From Parapedobacter indicus (GTDB lineage Bacteria > Bacteroidota > Bacteroidia > Sphingobacteriales > Sphingobacteriaceae), in assembly GCF_900113765.1 (NCBI RefSeq), contig NZ_FOQO01000012.1:62001-126000 (forward strand): a stretch of DNA of 64,000 nucleotides. Reading direction: 5' to 3'. A program made the translations under genes and the position numbers. The number at the start of each line of letters is the position of its first letter. The first letter of the stretch is position 1. Below are positions 1 through 9,325 of the stretch, one piece after another. Under the pieces are notes generated by a model. That model did not search any database, was not told where the DNA came from, and saw nothing but the letters and a program-made list of their open reading frames with translations.

Positions 1-581
1 TAATCTTTAAGCGCACCGACGTTTGGATCGATAGACATGCAGTTGTCATTGAGGATGACCAGCAAATTGGACTTCTCGATTCCTGCATGGTTAAGGGCTT
101 CGAAAGCCATGCCGGCAGTCATCGCTCCATCGCCGATGACTGCTACGTGTTGCCTGTCGATCTCCCCTTTGTAATTGGAGGCCACGGCCATGCCCAGCGC
201 CGCCGAAATGGATGTGGACGAATGTCCTACGCCAAATGTGTCGTATTCGCTCTCGCCCCGCTTGGGAAAACCACTGATACCTCCAAGTATCCGGTTGGTG
301 TGGAACACCTCACGCCTACCGGTCAATATTTTATGACCATAAGCTTGATGACCTACATCCCACACCAGCTGGTCGTAAGGTGTATTGAGAACGTAATGCA
401 ATGCTACGGTTAACTCCACTACACCGAGGCTCGCTGCAAAATGCCCCCCGTGTACGGAGACGGTGTCGATGATGTATTGACGTAGCTCACTGCACAACCT
501 TACCAACTCTACTTGGCTAAGCTGTTTCAGGTCTGCGGGTGTGTTTATTTTTTTAAGCAGTTCTCCGGCTTCAATCTCCAT
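1..581 (-). CDS. dxs: 1-deoxy-D-xylulose-5-phosphate synthase, N-terminal part
   Basis: The window holds the first ~193 codons; the gene runs off the left edge. DXS condenses pyruvate and glyceraldehyde 3-phosphate to DXP, the first step of the MEP isoprenoid pathway, in the cytoplasm with thiamine diphosphate. I translated from the ATG at 581 ([12 protein letters not shown]). Visible landmarks are [10 protein letters not shown] near residues 44-53, [12 protein letters not shown] near 74-85, and the ThDP-binding motif GDG (150-152) followed by NDN (178-180) and CMSI. The order and spacing fit the family. The divergent neighbour is scpA. A weak TTACTTTG box lies just upstream of the start. Confidence 0.95.
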   Translation of the reverse strand, partial: MEIEAGELLKKINTPADLKQLSQVELVRLCSELRQYIIDTVSVHGGHFAASLGVVELTVALHYVLNTPYDQLVWDVGHQAYGHKILTGRREVFHTNRILGGISGFPKRGESEYDTFGVGHSSTSISAALGMAVASNYKGEIDRQHVAVIGDGAMTAGMAFEALNHAGIEKSNLLVILNDNCMSIDPNVGALKD

Positions 582-862
582 AGCGTCCGGTTTGGAAAAA
601 TTGATACAAAGTAAGTAATAATTATTGAGACCCCGTGTCGTAAAATTTTTACATAATGGATAATGACTAATATAAATGGGGAACAACTGATTTGAGAGAT
701 TGTTCGCTACGCCAATTCATCGGAGATGTTGTTTAATTTCTGTCAAGGAAGTGGCCCCAGTTCGTCTATTATAAAATTAATGTAATGTTGTTTTGCAGGG
801 TACCCAAGGATTATGCCAAAGAAAATATATCACATTCAAATGCTTACCTTTGGAACCATATG

Positions 863-1609
863 ATGGAAGCCGAAGGATATGAAATAAAGCTCCCCCAATT
901 TGAAGGGCCATTTGATTTGTTGCTGTTTTTTATTGAACGCGATGAGTTAAATATCCATGACATCCCAATTGCCAAAATTACCAACGATTTCCTGGATTAC
1001 ATCTTACATATGCAGGCGCTCAATATCGAATTGGCAAGCGAATTCATTTTCGTGGCAGCAACATTGATGCGGATTAAAGCCAAGATGCTGCTGCCGCGTC
1101 CGGAGCTGGACGAAGAAGGCAACGAAATAGACCCCAAGCAGGACCTCGTGCAGAAACTGGTGTTATACAAACAGTTTAAGGAAATTTCGGAAGAATTACG
1201 TTTGCTGGAAGAAAAACGGCTCTTGCAGTTTAGGCGCGGGAACCTAGCTGCGGATCTCCACCGGGCAGGCGAACATGCAGGCCATGGAGAGGAGCTTACC
1301 ACATTCGATCTGTATAAGCTCATGCTGGTGTACGAAAAGCTGATATATACTTACACATCCCGTAGCAACGAAGTGCGGCATACGGTTGTGAAGTACCCGT
1401 ATACCATCGAGCAGCAAAAAAAAGCAATTGCTTCGTTGGTAACAATCAACAAAAAATTGGACTTCAATTCCATTGTCAAAAATTCAGAAAATAAAGTACA
1501 GTTCGTTTACAATTTCCTAGCCATTCTGGAGATGCTGCAACAACAGTTGCTGGAAATACAGAGCGGGTTGGGTTTCAACAATTTTTGGGTGTCGGAGCGG
1601 AAAAATTAG
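863..1609 (+). CDS. scpA: Segregation and condensation protein A
   Basis: ScpA is the kleisin subunit that joins ScpB and SMC to form the bacterial condensin acting in chromosome segregation. The product (248 aa from the second of two tandem ATGs at 860 and 863) begins YEIKLPQFEGPFDLLLFFIERDEL, the typical kleisin N-terminus, and continues with the DIPIAKITNDFLDYI helix and a MRIKAKMLLPRP segment near residue 75. An upstream ATG at 785 would add 26 residues unlike the family, so I prefer 863. No scpB is seen nearby. A TACCTTTG box at 845-852 would leave almost no leader, which is only suggestive. Confidence 0.9.
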   Translation: MEAEGYEIKLPQFEGPFDLLLFFIERDELNIHDIPIAKITNDFLDYILHMQALNIELASEFIFVAATLMRIKAKMLLPRPELDEEGNEIDPKQDLVQKLVLYKQFKEISEELRLLEEKRLLQFRRGNLAADLHRAGEHAGHGEELTTFDLYKLMLVYEKLIYTYTSRSNEVRHTVVKYPYTIEQQKKAIASLVTINKKLDFNSIVKNSENKVQFVYNFLAILEMLQQQLLEIQSGLGFNNFWVSERKN

Positions 1610-1654
1610 TAAAATTGCCTATCTTTAGGTCATTGTTGAACCAATGGCAAACGA

Positions 1655-2923
1655 ATGGCCTACATCGATGCCTTACAGCGGCAGAAAGCGATTTTTTTAG
1701 GGGGAATGTCAGGAAAACGGGCCGTCGTTCCTTTTCAGGCAGCCGGACTTCGTATCGCAGCTAAACAACAGCTTTCGGCACGTGCATGGGCTTACATCGA
1801 TGGCGGTGCGGGCGATGAAACAAGTATCGCAGCTAATGCAGCCGCATTTTCCGACATTTCGATCTTGCCTCGCATGATGGGAGGAGAGGGGCCGGCTGAT
1901 TTTTCCACCCGACTACTGAATACCGATTTGGCGTTTCCCTTGCTCCTCGCTCCTATTGGTGTATTGGATCTGATCTGCCCGGAGGCAGATCGCGTAGTGG
2001 CCCGCGCCTGTCGGAATGTGGGCATTCCGATGATATTTTCCAACCAGGCGGGTACGCCCATGGAAACCTGCGCGCAGGATCTTGGCGATACGTCACGTTG
2101 GTTTCAGCTCTATTGGAGCAAGTCGGACGATCTGGTGCTGTCATTTATACAGCGTGCAGAGGCCTGCGGTTGCAGCGCTATCGTACTCACGGTAGACACC
2201 ACGTTACTGGGTTGGCGAAGCCGTGACCTCGCATTAGGCTATTTGCCCTTTCTGCGGGGCATGGGCATTGCGCAGTATACCTCAGATCCTGTATTCCAGG
2301 CGTTGCTCAATCAGGGAGCGGGAGCAGCCATCACCGGTGCGCCCAAGCCAACGGTGACGCTGCAAACCATTGCCAACTTGCTGCAGCTAAAAGCTAACTA
2401 TCCCGGTGGGTTTTTCCATAACCTTTTCCGTAAGACACCTTTGGAGGCAGTGCGATTGTTCATCAATATCTACTCCAATCCAGCACTAAGCTGGGAGCAA
2501 GTCATTTGGCTTCGCCAGCAAACCAAGCTGCCCATTCTTATCAAGGGCATTTTGCGTGCGGACGATGCGCTTAAAGCGATGGATGCAGGAGCCGACGGCA
2601 TTGTCGTATCCAACCACGGCGGCCGACAGGTAGACGGGGCAATTTCCAGTTTGCCTGCCCTGAAGACCATCAGGCAAACACTTCCCAAACCTTTTCCGAT
2701 CGTACTTGACAGTGGCATACGCAGCGGCAGCGACGTATTCAAAGCGCTTGCCTTGGGTGCTGATGCGGTGCTGCTCGGACGGCCGTATGCGTATGGGCTG
2801 GCAGTGGGGGGGCAGCGCGGAGTGGAAGAGGTAATCCTCAACATGCTCAATGATTTTGAGCTTACGGCACAATTGGCAGGTTGCCGGAATATACAGGAGA
2901 TCGATGGAAGTATGGTTGGATAA
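1655..2923 (+). CDS. FMN-dependent alpha-hydroxy-acid oxidase, lactate oxidase/monooxygenase-like
   Basis: A 422-aa cytoplasmic protein of the glycolate oxidase / lactate dehydrogenase (LldD) family, which oxidises 2-hydroxy acids with FMN. Visible features are LTVDTTLLGWRSRDL near residues 178-192, KGILRADDALKAMDAGADGIVVSNHGGRQVDG near 297-328 with the catalytic His-Gly-Gly-Arg, and the FMN phosphate-binding part LDSGIRSGSDVFKALALGADAVLLGRPY near 350-378. A long insertion (YLPFLRGMGIAQYTSDPVF onward) before the catalytic strand resembles lactate 2-monooxygenases more than short LldD enzymes; the substrate assignment is inference. An in-frame ATG at 1644 is also possible. It converges on aat with a 15-bp gap. 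Confidence 0.85.
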   Translation: MAYIDALQRQKAIFLGGMSGKRAVVPFQAAGLRIAAKQQLSARAWAYIDGGAGDETSIAANAAAFSDISILPRMMGGEGPADFSTRLLNTDLAFPLLLAPIGVLDLICPEADRVVARACRNVGIPMIFSNQAGTPMETCAQDLGDTSRWFQLYWSKSDDLVLSFIQRAEACGCSAIVLTVDTTLLGWRSRDLALGYLPFLRGMGIAQYTSDPVFQALLNQGAGAAITGAPKPTVTLQTIANLLQLKANYPGGFFHNLFRKTPLEAVRLFINIYSNPALSWEQVIWLRQQTKLPILIKGILRADDALKAMDAGADGIVVSNHGGRQVDGAISSLPALKTIRQTLPKPFPIVLDSGIRSGSDVFKALALGADAVLLGRPYAYGLAVGGQRGVEEVILNMLNDFELTAQLAGCRNIQEIDGSMVG

Positions 2924-2938
2924 TGACAGTCGTGCGCT

Positions 2939-3568
2939 TTAAGAGAGATACTCCACATATTCCCAACGCGGTATCATCCGCGCACCTAGCGATGCGAGGT
3001 GATCCGTGTATACCTGACAATCGATCAACCGATAGGCATTAGACTGGCAGAGTGAGATCAACGCCATTTTGGAGGCGTTGGCTTCCCTGCTGAACATGCT
3101 CTCCCCACAGAAGACCTGACCCTGGGCGATCCCATAAAGGCCTCCTGCCAATGTATCGTCGTACCAGGTCTCTACGGAATGTGCATGACCCAATTCATGC
3201 AGCCTGTTATATGCTTTTTGCATATCCTCGGTGATCCAGGTGCCGTCCTGTCCACGGCGTGGCTGCATGGAACACGCAGCGATCACTTCAGAAAATGCGT
3301 GATCGTAGGTCACGCGGAAGCGCTCCGAACGGATTAGCTGGCGCATGCTTTTGCTGATTTTCAATTCGTCGGGAAAGAGCACAAAGCGCTCGTGAGGTGA
3401 ATACCACAAGATGGGAGTATCGTCGTTATACCAAGGGAAGATGCCCTGCCGGTAGGCTTCGAGAAGTCGGTCGGACGTCAGATCACCACCGATGGCTAAT
3501 AGCCCATCGTGCTCGGCGAGTGCCGGGTCAGGAAAACGGATGTCGTGCTCGTCCAGTTCGAAGATCAT
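2939..3568 (-). CDS. aat: Leucyl/phenylalanyl-tRNA--protein transferase
   Basis: Aat transfers Leu or Phe from aminoacyl-tRNA to the N-terminus of proteins starting with Arg or Lys, marking them for ClpS/ClpAP in the N-end rule pathway. The 209-aa product shows the full family pattern: FPDPALAEHDGLLAIGGDLT near the start, YRQGIFPWYNDDTPILWYSPHERFVL, WITEDMQKAYNRLHELGHAHSVE near residues 110-133, and the GGLYGIAQGQVFCGESMFS core near 142-160. It begins 5 bp after the stop of rbfA and is most likely cotranscribed with it. Confidence 0.95.
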   Translation of the reverse strand: MIFELDEHDIRFPDPALAEHDGLLAIGGDLTSDRLLEAYRQGIFPWYNDDTPILWYSPHERFVLFPDELKISKSMRQLIRSERFRVTYDHAFSEVIAACSMQPRRGQDGTWITEDMQKAYNRLHELGHAHSVETWYDDTLAGGLYGIAQGQVFCGESMFSREANASKMALISLCQSNAYRLIDCQVYTDHLASLGARMIPRWEYVEYLS

Positions 3569-3573
3569 CCGGC

Positions 3574-3945
3574 TTATTCCGGTTGCCTGGGTTCTTTGCT
3601 GATCTCGTCGAAGAGTTTATCCATGTGCTCCACGTATTCGTTGGTATCATCCAAGAAAAACTCAAGGTGGGGCACAATACGCGCCTGATTCTTAATGCGG
3701 GCTCCCAACTTGTAACGGATTTCGTTGGCGTGGGATTTGATATGGGCCATATCTTCCTTTGCCTGTTTGGTGTTGAGGAAACTCAGGTAGACCCGGGCAA
3801 TGGCCAGATCGGGAGTCACCCGTACGCGGGTTACCGTAATAAAGGCTCCGGGAGCCCACGCCTTGCCTTCCCGTTGAAAGAGCTCACCCAAATCCTGCTG
3901 GATAACCCCAGCAAACCGCTGCTGTCTTTTGCTTTCTGTGCTCAT
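3574..3945 (-). CDS. rbfA: 30S ribosome-binding factor A
   Basis: RbfA binds the free 30S subunit and helps mature the 5' end of 16S rRNA. The 123-aa protein reads MSTESKRQQRFAGVIQQDLGELFQRE, then a type-II KH fold with VTVTRVRVTPDLAIARVYLSF-like strands and a C-terminal KLGARIKNQARIVPHLEFFLDDTNEY. The open frame extends upstream to 4023, but that part reads through a terminator hairpin; the ATG at 3945 is preceded by GGAGG and by a TACCTTTG promoter box at 3964-3971, so I place the start there. First gene of an rbfA-aat operon. Confidence 0.95.
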   Translation of the reverse strand: MSTESKRQQRFAGVIQQDLGELFQREGKAWAPGAFITVTRVRVTPDLAIARVYLSFLNTKQAKEDMAHIKSHANEIRYKLGARIKNQARIVPHLEFFLDDTNEYVEHMDKLFDEISKEPRQPE

Positions 3946-3963
3946 AAACCTAAACCTCCAGGA

Positions 3964-3971
3964 CAAAGGTA
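3964..3971 (-). promoter_or_regulatory. Bacteroidetes -7 box upstream of rbfA
   Basis: On the minus strand the sequence is TACCTTTG, an exact TAnnTTTG box, 18 nt before the rbfA ATG and just downstream of the terminator of the preceding operon. No TTG lies at the usual 19-20 bp, so only the -7 part is supported. Confidence 0.6.
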
Positions 3972-3983
3972 ACAATTTTCGAG

Positions 3984-4023
3984 GCCAAAAAAAATGCCTG
4001 CTATCTCGTCCGATAGCAGGCAT
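3984..4023 (-). terminator. Rho-independent terminator ending the first Sus operon
   Basis: An 11-bp perfect inverted repeat TGCCTGCTATC / GATAGCAGGCA with a 6-nt loop, followed on the minus strand by a run of eight T. It lies 4 bp beyond the stop of the DUF5107 gene and upstream of rbfA, so it closes the minus-strand operon. Confidence 0.9.
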
Positions 4024-4027
4024 TCAC

Positions 4028-5827
4028 CTAGTCAAACTCTCGGTACGCCCCGAAGGTGGCGAGGCGGTCTTCTCCAAGTGTTTCGGGGATTGGATCTGCG
4101 GAAATGCCCAATGCCTTGCATACCTGCCGCCATAGGCCGGTCCGGGTATACGTCTGATGAACTTTTTGAAAAGGCGTAGTCAAAAGAAGTGTTTTCGCTT
4201 TTTCGGGTTCTCCCATATCGATCAGCAACTGTATGCGCCTTTCGATAACCCACTCGTCATCAAGTGCCGCTACCTGTTCAAGCCAACGTTCACGTTCGTG
4301 GATCGTCGTTGGACCCAGTTCCCGGAGTAACGCATCGCGTTCGATCACTACTTGCGGATGCAGTTGCAGCCATTTTTCATCAACTGAAGCCAACGCCTTT
4401 ACGGCTTCCTCGTTCCTGCCTTCCAATTTCAATAGCCTTGCCAACAGCACCTTGGCTACGCCCAGTGGACACGCGGAAAGAACAGCAATGGCCTCCGCAG
4501 TATTTCCACGGCCCGCCAGCCAGGTGCCGTAATGAAACCGCCACAGGTCAGCATTTTCCGTATCGGCGGCAAGGACATGTTTAAAGGCATCATCGAGGTT
4601 TTCCATGCCCGACGGAGCCCAAAGGCATTCGTGGACTTCAGGTGGTTGGGGATAGGTCCCTTTTCCCAACGAGGCGTTCAACAAATCTTGCCATACACCC
4701 ACGGTTTTGACACGGGCCCATCCAAAAAGCGGTATTTCTTCCACGGATCTCAAGTCGCTTTCAGGAACCTGCAACCGGTGGATGTCAAGCGGTTTGTCAC
4801 TGGGAAACCAATATTCGGAATGCCACCGGGTCTCGCCGGGTCCCAACTCCTGTTTGATCGATTGGTCTGCGGCCGGTCCACCCTGTATTTCGACGTACGG
4901 TGTTTGTGCAGCCGTACTCAATGTAGCCCACGCACTATCGGCCCCCCTGCCATAACTCCACAACTTGATCCCCGGCGTGACCGCGGGGTCTGCGATGTGG
5001 TATAGCCCCGACCCCAAAGAGGGGGTGTAAGCGCCGAAGGCGTTTACATCGGTGGTTTTCCAGAAGTATCCGGTCATTTCCTGGATGTCAGCCTCTGTCC
5101 GGGGTCCCTCTTTTTCCCAATTGATGGTGTTAATCGTGGACGCATGTGACAACACCTCGCCGCGCGGAAAATGGAATTCCGTGTCGGATGCCGCGGGCAG
5201 CGCAGCATTCGACCACGACATCCAGGGGTACGCCTCCGTTCCGGTGTTGTGGTAGACCACGCGTTGCGTAAGGTACTGGTCTTCCGGAGCAAGGGAATAT
5301 TCAACAGACCATTGCATCCCGAAGCGGAGTTCCCGTTCGCCGCATGTCACGTATACCCGTTCGCCGATGCGATCGATCTTATACAGAATTTTTTCATTCT
5401 GTACAGGCGTGTGGGAAATGGGAAAGCTCACCTCGATTCCACCTGCAACGAAATAAAACCGGGGTAAGATCCGTGTACCGCGGATTACGTCGGGATGATA
5501 CAGCACCTCCTTCCCCGACGTTTTGTGGATCATCGAGGTGATCTTACCGCCCAGATCGGGACATACCGTGATTTTTACGTAATTGTTTTCCAATACGATG
5601 AAATGGTAGGATTGCGGTGCTGGCCGATTAGCCGTTTCGGAATAACTTTCGTAAGGGTATACCCCGCTCGGATCAAATGCTGTGGGTATCGGCCCCGATG
5701 GCGTGAGCGCATGTGTCAACTGATAGGTCGTATATACTGAAAAAATGACGCTGTCTGTGTTGTGCGATGCCATAGCAGGTAATTCTATTGTACTAATAAA
5801 AAGAATAATGAACCATCTCAACTTCAT
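4028..5827 (-). CDS. Secreted DUF5107-type protein with C-terminal TPR-like region
   Basis: A 599-aa protein with a signal peptide (MKLRWFIILFISTIELPAMA) and an N-terminal half that looks like the DUF5107 beta-sandwich related to aldose-epimerase folds: VLENNYVKITVCPDLGGKITSMIHKTSGKEVLYH near residues 78-110 and ISHTPVQNEKILY. The C-terminal half (about 400-570) is helical with paired short repeats (NADLWRFHYGTWLAGRGNTAEAIAVL, LLARLLKLEGRNEEAVKAL), resembling TPRs. It is the last gene of the first Sus operon, 6 bp after the GH123-like gene. DUF5107 proteins commonly sit in glycan loci, but the exact activity is not known to me. Confidence 0.8.
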   Translation of the reverse strand: MKLRWFIILFISTIELPAMASHNTDSVIFSVYTTYQLTHALTPSGPIPTAFDPSGVYPYESYSETANRPAPQSYHFIVLENNYVKITVCPDLGGKITSMIHKTSGKEVLYHPDVIRGTRILPRFYFVAGGIEVSFPISHTPVQNEKILYKIDRIGERVYVTCGERELRFGMQWSVEYSLAPEDQYLTQRVVYHNTGTEAYPWMSWSNAALPAASDTEFHFPRGEVLSHASTINTINWEKEGPRTEADIQEMTGYFWKTTDVNAFGAYTPSLGSGLYHIADPAVTPGIKLWSYGRGADSAWATLSTAAQTPYVEIQGGPAADQSIKQELGPGETRWHSEYWFPSDKPLDIHRLQVPESDLRSVEEIPLFGWARVKTVGVWQDLLNASLGKGTYPQPPEVHECLWAPSGMENLDDAFKHVLAADTENADLWRFHYGTWLAGRGNTAEAIAVLSACPLGVAKVLLARLLKLEGRNEEAVKALASVDEKWLQLHPQVVIERDALLRELGPTTIHERERWLEQVAALDDEWVIERRIQLLIDMGEPEKAKTLLLTTPFQKVHQTYTRTGLWRQVCKALGISADPIPETLGEDRLATFGAYREFD

Positions 5828-5833
5828 AATCCT

Positions 5834-7663
5834 TTATTTTTGTGTTGCGGCCAACCGATCACTTAACTCCGTCAGCAGGGCATTTCCGGTTTGCACCGCT
5901 TCTATCACATCTTCCTCGTTGAAATCGTGTTCCTTCGGAAACGTTTTAAGATGGTTTTCCAGTTTCTCCAGCGCCGCGGCTACCTGTTTGTCCGTTGTGT
6001 TTTCAGCGAGCGTTCTCAGGATGTCTATTTTCTCAAAATCGACGATCCCTTCGCGCAGTTTTTCGAAGCGGATGCTGCTGTTACCGCCCGGATAAACCAA
6101 GAAGGTATCTCCTGCAGGCCAAAGCGTGTGGCGCGCATCCCTCACCGGGTCTTCAGCCCACGCATCATAGGCCCACCGCAGGAAACCGTCGTATCCGTAT
6201 GCGCTGGCATACCAACTGATCCACCTGCCCTCCGCGGGAGGTGAAAATACGAAATTATTTGGTTTTGCCGGATTGCAACAAACATAATAGGTGGAGGTAT
6301 ATCCCTTGGCAGACCGCTGTTGGACAGTTTCCATGCTGGGCTCGTTTCCATATAAAAAGCAGTAGTCATCCAGCAAGTCATTGAGTTCCGGGTGCCAGTT
6401 GCCCGCGTAGGTGATCTTCCAGTCAGGCGAATGCTCCTTAATGACTTTTGCCGCGGCGATGGTATATTCCAAGGGATTTTCATTGATGCCAAGATAGGTC
6501 TTTTCGAACCATCCCTTTTCCTTCAGATGTCCTTCCAGGTCGCTTAAGAACGTATGCCAAAAGGCCTTGAATTCAGCCGAGCCCGGTGCCCACGATTCAT
6601 AGACATAATCGCCGGACGCCTCATCGAGGTAACGGAATCTATTTTCCCACGGAACGGGCGTATAAATGGTAATGGCCTCATCGATCCCTACTTCCATGGC
6701 CAGCTGTACATAGTCATCAAAGATACGGTAATCAAATTTCCAGTCGCCGTTTTTTGTCTTGATCAGGTCGACCATGGCGCCTTCGATCCAATAGGAATTG
6801 TCTGACCAGGGTGAATGTACGGCATAGGTGGTAATAAACGTTCCTCCCGCATCGGCATAGGGCTTCAGGTGCTTCTTCAATAAGGCCTTGTGATCTGCCG
6901 ACCAAGGCTCAACGTGATAATACCAGGCGACAGCCCAAGGGTTCTGCCAAAGGTCCAGACGGTAACTCCATTCGGTTGGCGGTGGCAGTGTTTGCGCCTG
7001 CACATGTACCTGTATGTGCAGGGTTGTGCGGTGTCCCTTTGCGGCGACTTCGATCGTTCCCCGATAGGTGCCAGGAGCGGCTCCCTGCGGTATATTTACC
7101 GCAATCCATACCGGTCTGGCCGTTTGTCCGGGCAGATCGAAACGGTCAAACGGTTCGAGCCGATCGGGCATCAGGTAGGCCCGATCTGCTGGCCCCGCAG
7201 CACAATCTTCGGCAAGGGCTCCATAGGGATAATTGGATAACACATAGCGGACCAAGTTGAGGTCGATGTTTTCGTTAGCCAGTACCGCTCCATTGTTACC
7301 TACGAGATCAGACACCTCGAAACGCACCTGTTCGAGGGAATCCGTGGACCAAACCACTGCCTGGGCATTCAGGCGCTCACCCCGCCATCCGGTTGCTTCC
7401 CACGACAACGTTTCGGTTTGCAGACTGGGTATTTCCGAACGGAAATACAACTGATCCGTTGTACCGAAGGAAACGTGCATACCCGGCTGGCACGCTTGCC
7501 ATGCAGCGGTGTCGGAAGGCCGGTCAAAGGTATGCTCTTCCTCATAATGAGGTGCCAGCACGGGCACCTTGGAGCGATCGATTTCTCCGGTTTGAAACTG
7601 CCCATACGCAAACGGGACAAAAAAGGAAAGGGCTAAAAGAAATATTATTGTTTTGTTATTCAT
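5834..7663 (-). CDS. Secreted GH123/DUF4091-like glycoside hydrolase-type protein
   Basis: About 609 aa with a signal peptide (MNNKTIIFLLALSFFVPFAYG). Residues ~100-230 form a beta-rich domain (VWIAVNIPQGAAPGTYRGTIEV), followed by the DUF4091/GH123 catalytic-type barrel (LWQNPWAVAWYYHVEPWS near 238-255; GNWHPELNDLLDDYCFLY; GDTFLVYPGG; SIRFEKLREGIVDFE). GH123 enzymes are substrate-assisted beta-N-acetylgalactosaminidases using an Asp-Glu pair. Here the matching position reads YLGINENPLE, with Asn in place of Asp, so activity is uncertain. An ATG at 7681 would overlap the susD stop; I prefer 7663. Third cargo position of the first Sus operon. Confidence 0.8.
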   Translation of the reverse strand: MNNKTIIFLLALSFFVPFAYGQFQTGEIDRSKVPVLAPHYEEEHTFDRPSDTAAWQACQPGMHVSFGTTDQLYFRSEIPSLQTETLSWEATGWRGERLNAQAVVWSTDSLEQVRFEVSDLVGNNGAVLANENIDLNLVRYVLSNYPYGALAEDCAAGPADRAYLMPDRLEPFDRFDLPGQTARPVWIAVNIPQGAAPGTYRGTIEVAAKGHRTTLHIQVHVQAQTLPPPTEWSYRLDLWQNPWAVAWYYHVEPWSADHKALLKKHLKPYADAGGTFITTYAVHSPWSDNSYWIEGAMVDLIKTKNGDWKFDYRIFDDYVQLAMEVGIDEAITIYTPVPWENRFRYLDEASGDYVYESWAPGSAEFKAFWHTFLSDLEGHLKEKGWFEKTYLGINENPLEYTIAAAKVIKEHSPDWKITYAGNWHPELNDLLDDYCFLYGNEPSMETVQQRSAKGYTSTYYVCCNPAKPNNFVFSPPAEGRWISWYASAYGYDGFLRWAYDAWAEDPVRDARHTLWPAGDTFLVYPGGNSSIRFEKLREGIVDFEKIDILRTLAENTTDKQVAAALEKLENHLKTFPKEHDFNEEDVIEAVQTGNALLTELSDRLAATQK

Positions 7664-7674
7664 TATGCTATGTT

Positions 7675-9315
7675 TTACCATCCTACGTTTTGTTCTAATA
7701 CACCGCCCGACAACTGGATTTCCTGCAGTGGGAGCGGATCAAGGTAATGCTTAGGCAGGAACTGCCGTCGGCCGGCCGGTTCGGCAACCACAAACCCGTC
7801 GCTGTCTAACTGCAATTGAGAACTTCCCTGGGGATACCTTTCCGCGTACTCCGTGCCGGTAAATTTCACCCCACGGATGGCTTTCGGTAATTCGGTTTCT
7901 GCCGTTTTCCAACGCCGCAGATCGTCCCGCCGGAATCCTTCGAAGGCCAATTCGACGGTTCGTTCCCGCCGGATCTCCGTCCGCATATCCAGCCCATGGG
8001 TGGTTACGTGGGCGTTCGTGAGCGGGGGCATGTTTACCCGTGCCCGTAGCAGGTTGATCGTCCGGTCAAGGTCCTCGTCGGAAATTTCCGCATCGCGTTC
8101 AAAAAGAGCTTCTGCAAGGATCAGCAAAACTTCGCCGTACCTGAATTCCTTGAGGTCGTAATGGCCCCTGAACGTTGCTGCGTCAACGGTCTCGTCGAGA
8201 AATTTCCTGAGCATGTAGCCCGTGCGGGTAGCATTGGTCCCGGTAAATCCCGGATAAATCGTTTGCCAGTTTCCCCCTTCGCTCACGATCTGGCTCCCTG
8301 GGATAACAAAGGTCATTTGCATCCGCGGATCCCTGTTCTGGAACTCGCTCTCAAAGCGGTCGTGGCCTTCGAATCGATCCGAAATGGTGGTGGGAAGGCC
8401 ATCGGTACACAGGTACATATCTGCCAAGCTTTTGGTGGGAATCATCTGGTTGAACCACAGTTCGCGTGTCCAATTGTGCTCGGCAACAGTGAGGTAGTAT
8501 CGCCGCGCGAGGATAACTTCCTTGCTGTCATCTCCTTCCAGGATGAAAAAATACTTGTAGCTGTCAGCGCCTTTTTCGTCGTACAGCGCATACGTTCCCG
8601 AGGAAATCACCGCCTCGGCGGCATCAATAGCCGCCTGTATGTACGTCTCGGCCCCAGCGCCTTCGTGGTACGTTGCCCATGTCCCCATATACAAGGCAGC
8701 TCTTGCTTTCAGCGCCAAGGCAGCGCCCCGTGTTACCCTTCCCAATTCGTCTTCTGTCAAATCCGTCTGTGCGGGTAGTAGCGCAGCCGCATTGTCCAGG
8801 TCACTGAGTATAAAATCAATGATTTCGGCCTGTGAAGCTCGCGGCGCATGAAGTTCTTCGGAATCGATATCGAGCACCTTGTCAATTTTGGGGACACCGC
8901 CAAATGTGCTAACCAAGTTCCAGTAATGGTAAGCCCTGAAAAAAAGCGCTTCGCCCACCCAGCGGTCGATTTCCCCACCCAGTTCTGATTCTTCCGCCTT
9001 TTGCAGCAGGTAGTTTGCCGCGCGGATCCGCTCGTAGGAGTTGTCCCATAGTTCCGAAGTCTCCGCCGGTTGGTAGGAACCGTTACTCACCGGATCTGGG
9101 CCCAGACCGAAGGCTAGATCCGAATTGCGGTCTATATATTGAGGTGCCTCCGAAAGGCCGAAATAAAAGTCGTTGGCTGCCAACATAAAATCGCTCGACT
9201 GATTCCAGAAGGAAGCATCTGACAGTTGGTCTTTTGGACTCAGATCAAGCGATTTCTCACATCCCATCGACAGCAATGTGAATGACAGAATCAGTAATTT
9301 ATATATTCTTTTCAT
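7675..9315 (-). CDS. SusD/RagB-family outer-membrane nutrient-binding lipoprotein
   Basis: SusD proteins cap the SusC barrel and hand glycans or peptides to it. The 546-aa product starts MKRIYKLLILSFTLLSMGC, a lipoprotein signal with Cys near residue 19, followed by the typical EKSLDLSPKDQLSDASFWNQSSDF. TPR-like helices (GEALFFRAYHYWNLVSTFGGVP near 125-146) and the C-terminal ELAFEGFRRDDLRRWK motif (near 455-470) are diagnostic. An upstream frame to 9360 exists, but the lipobox fixes the ATG at 9315. It starts 10 bp after susC, forming the canonical pair. Confidence 0.95.
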   Translation of the reverse strand: MKRIYKLLILSFTLLSMGCEKSLDLSPKDQLSDASFWNQSSDFMLAANDFYFGLSEAPQYIDRNSDLAFGLGPDPVSNGSYQPAETSELWDNSYERIRAANYLLQKAEESELGGEIDRWVGEALFFRAYHYWNLVSTFGGVPKIDKVLDIDSEELHAPRASQAEIIDFILSDLDNAAALLPAQTDLTEDELGRVTRGAALALKARAALYMGTWATYHEGAGAETYIQAAIDAAEAVISSGTYALYDEKGADSYKYFFILEGDDSKEVILARRYYLTVAEHNWTRELWFNQMIPTKSLADMYLCTDGLPTTISDRFEGHDRFESEFQNRDPRMQMTFVIPGSQIVSEGGNWQTIYPGFTGTNATRTGYMLRKFLDETVDAATFRGHYDLKEFRYGEVLLILAEALFERDAEISDEDLDRTINLLRARVNMPPLTNAHVTTHGLDMRTEIRRERTVELAFEGFRRDDLRRWKTAETELPKAIRGVKFTGTEYAERYPQGSSQLQLDSDGFVVAEPAGRRQFLPKHYLDPLPLQEIQLSGGVLEQNVGW

Positions 9316-9325
9316 TGTGTGAAGG

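Noticed and set aside
3946-4023. Longer rbfA start at 4023
   Set aside because: The added codons read through the terminator hairpin and the promoter box, so they cannot be part of the message.
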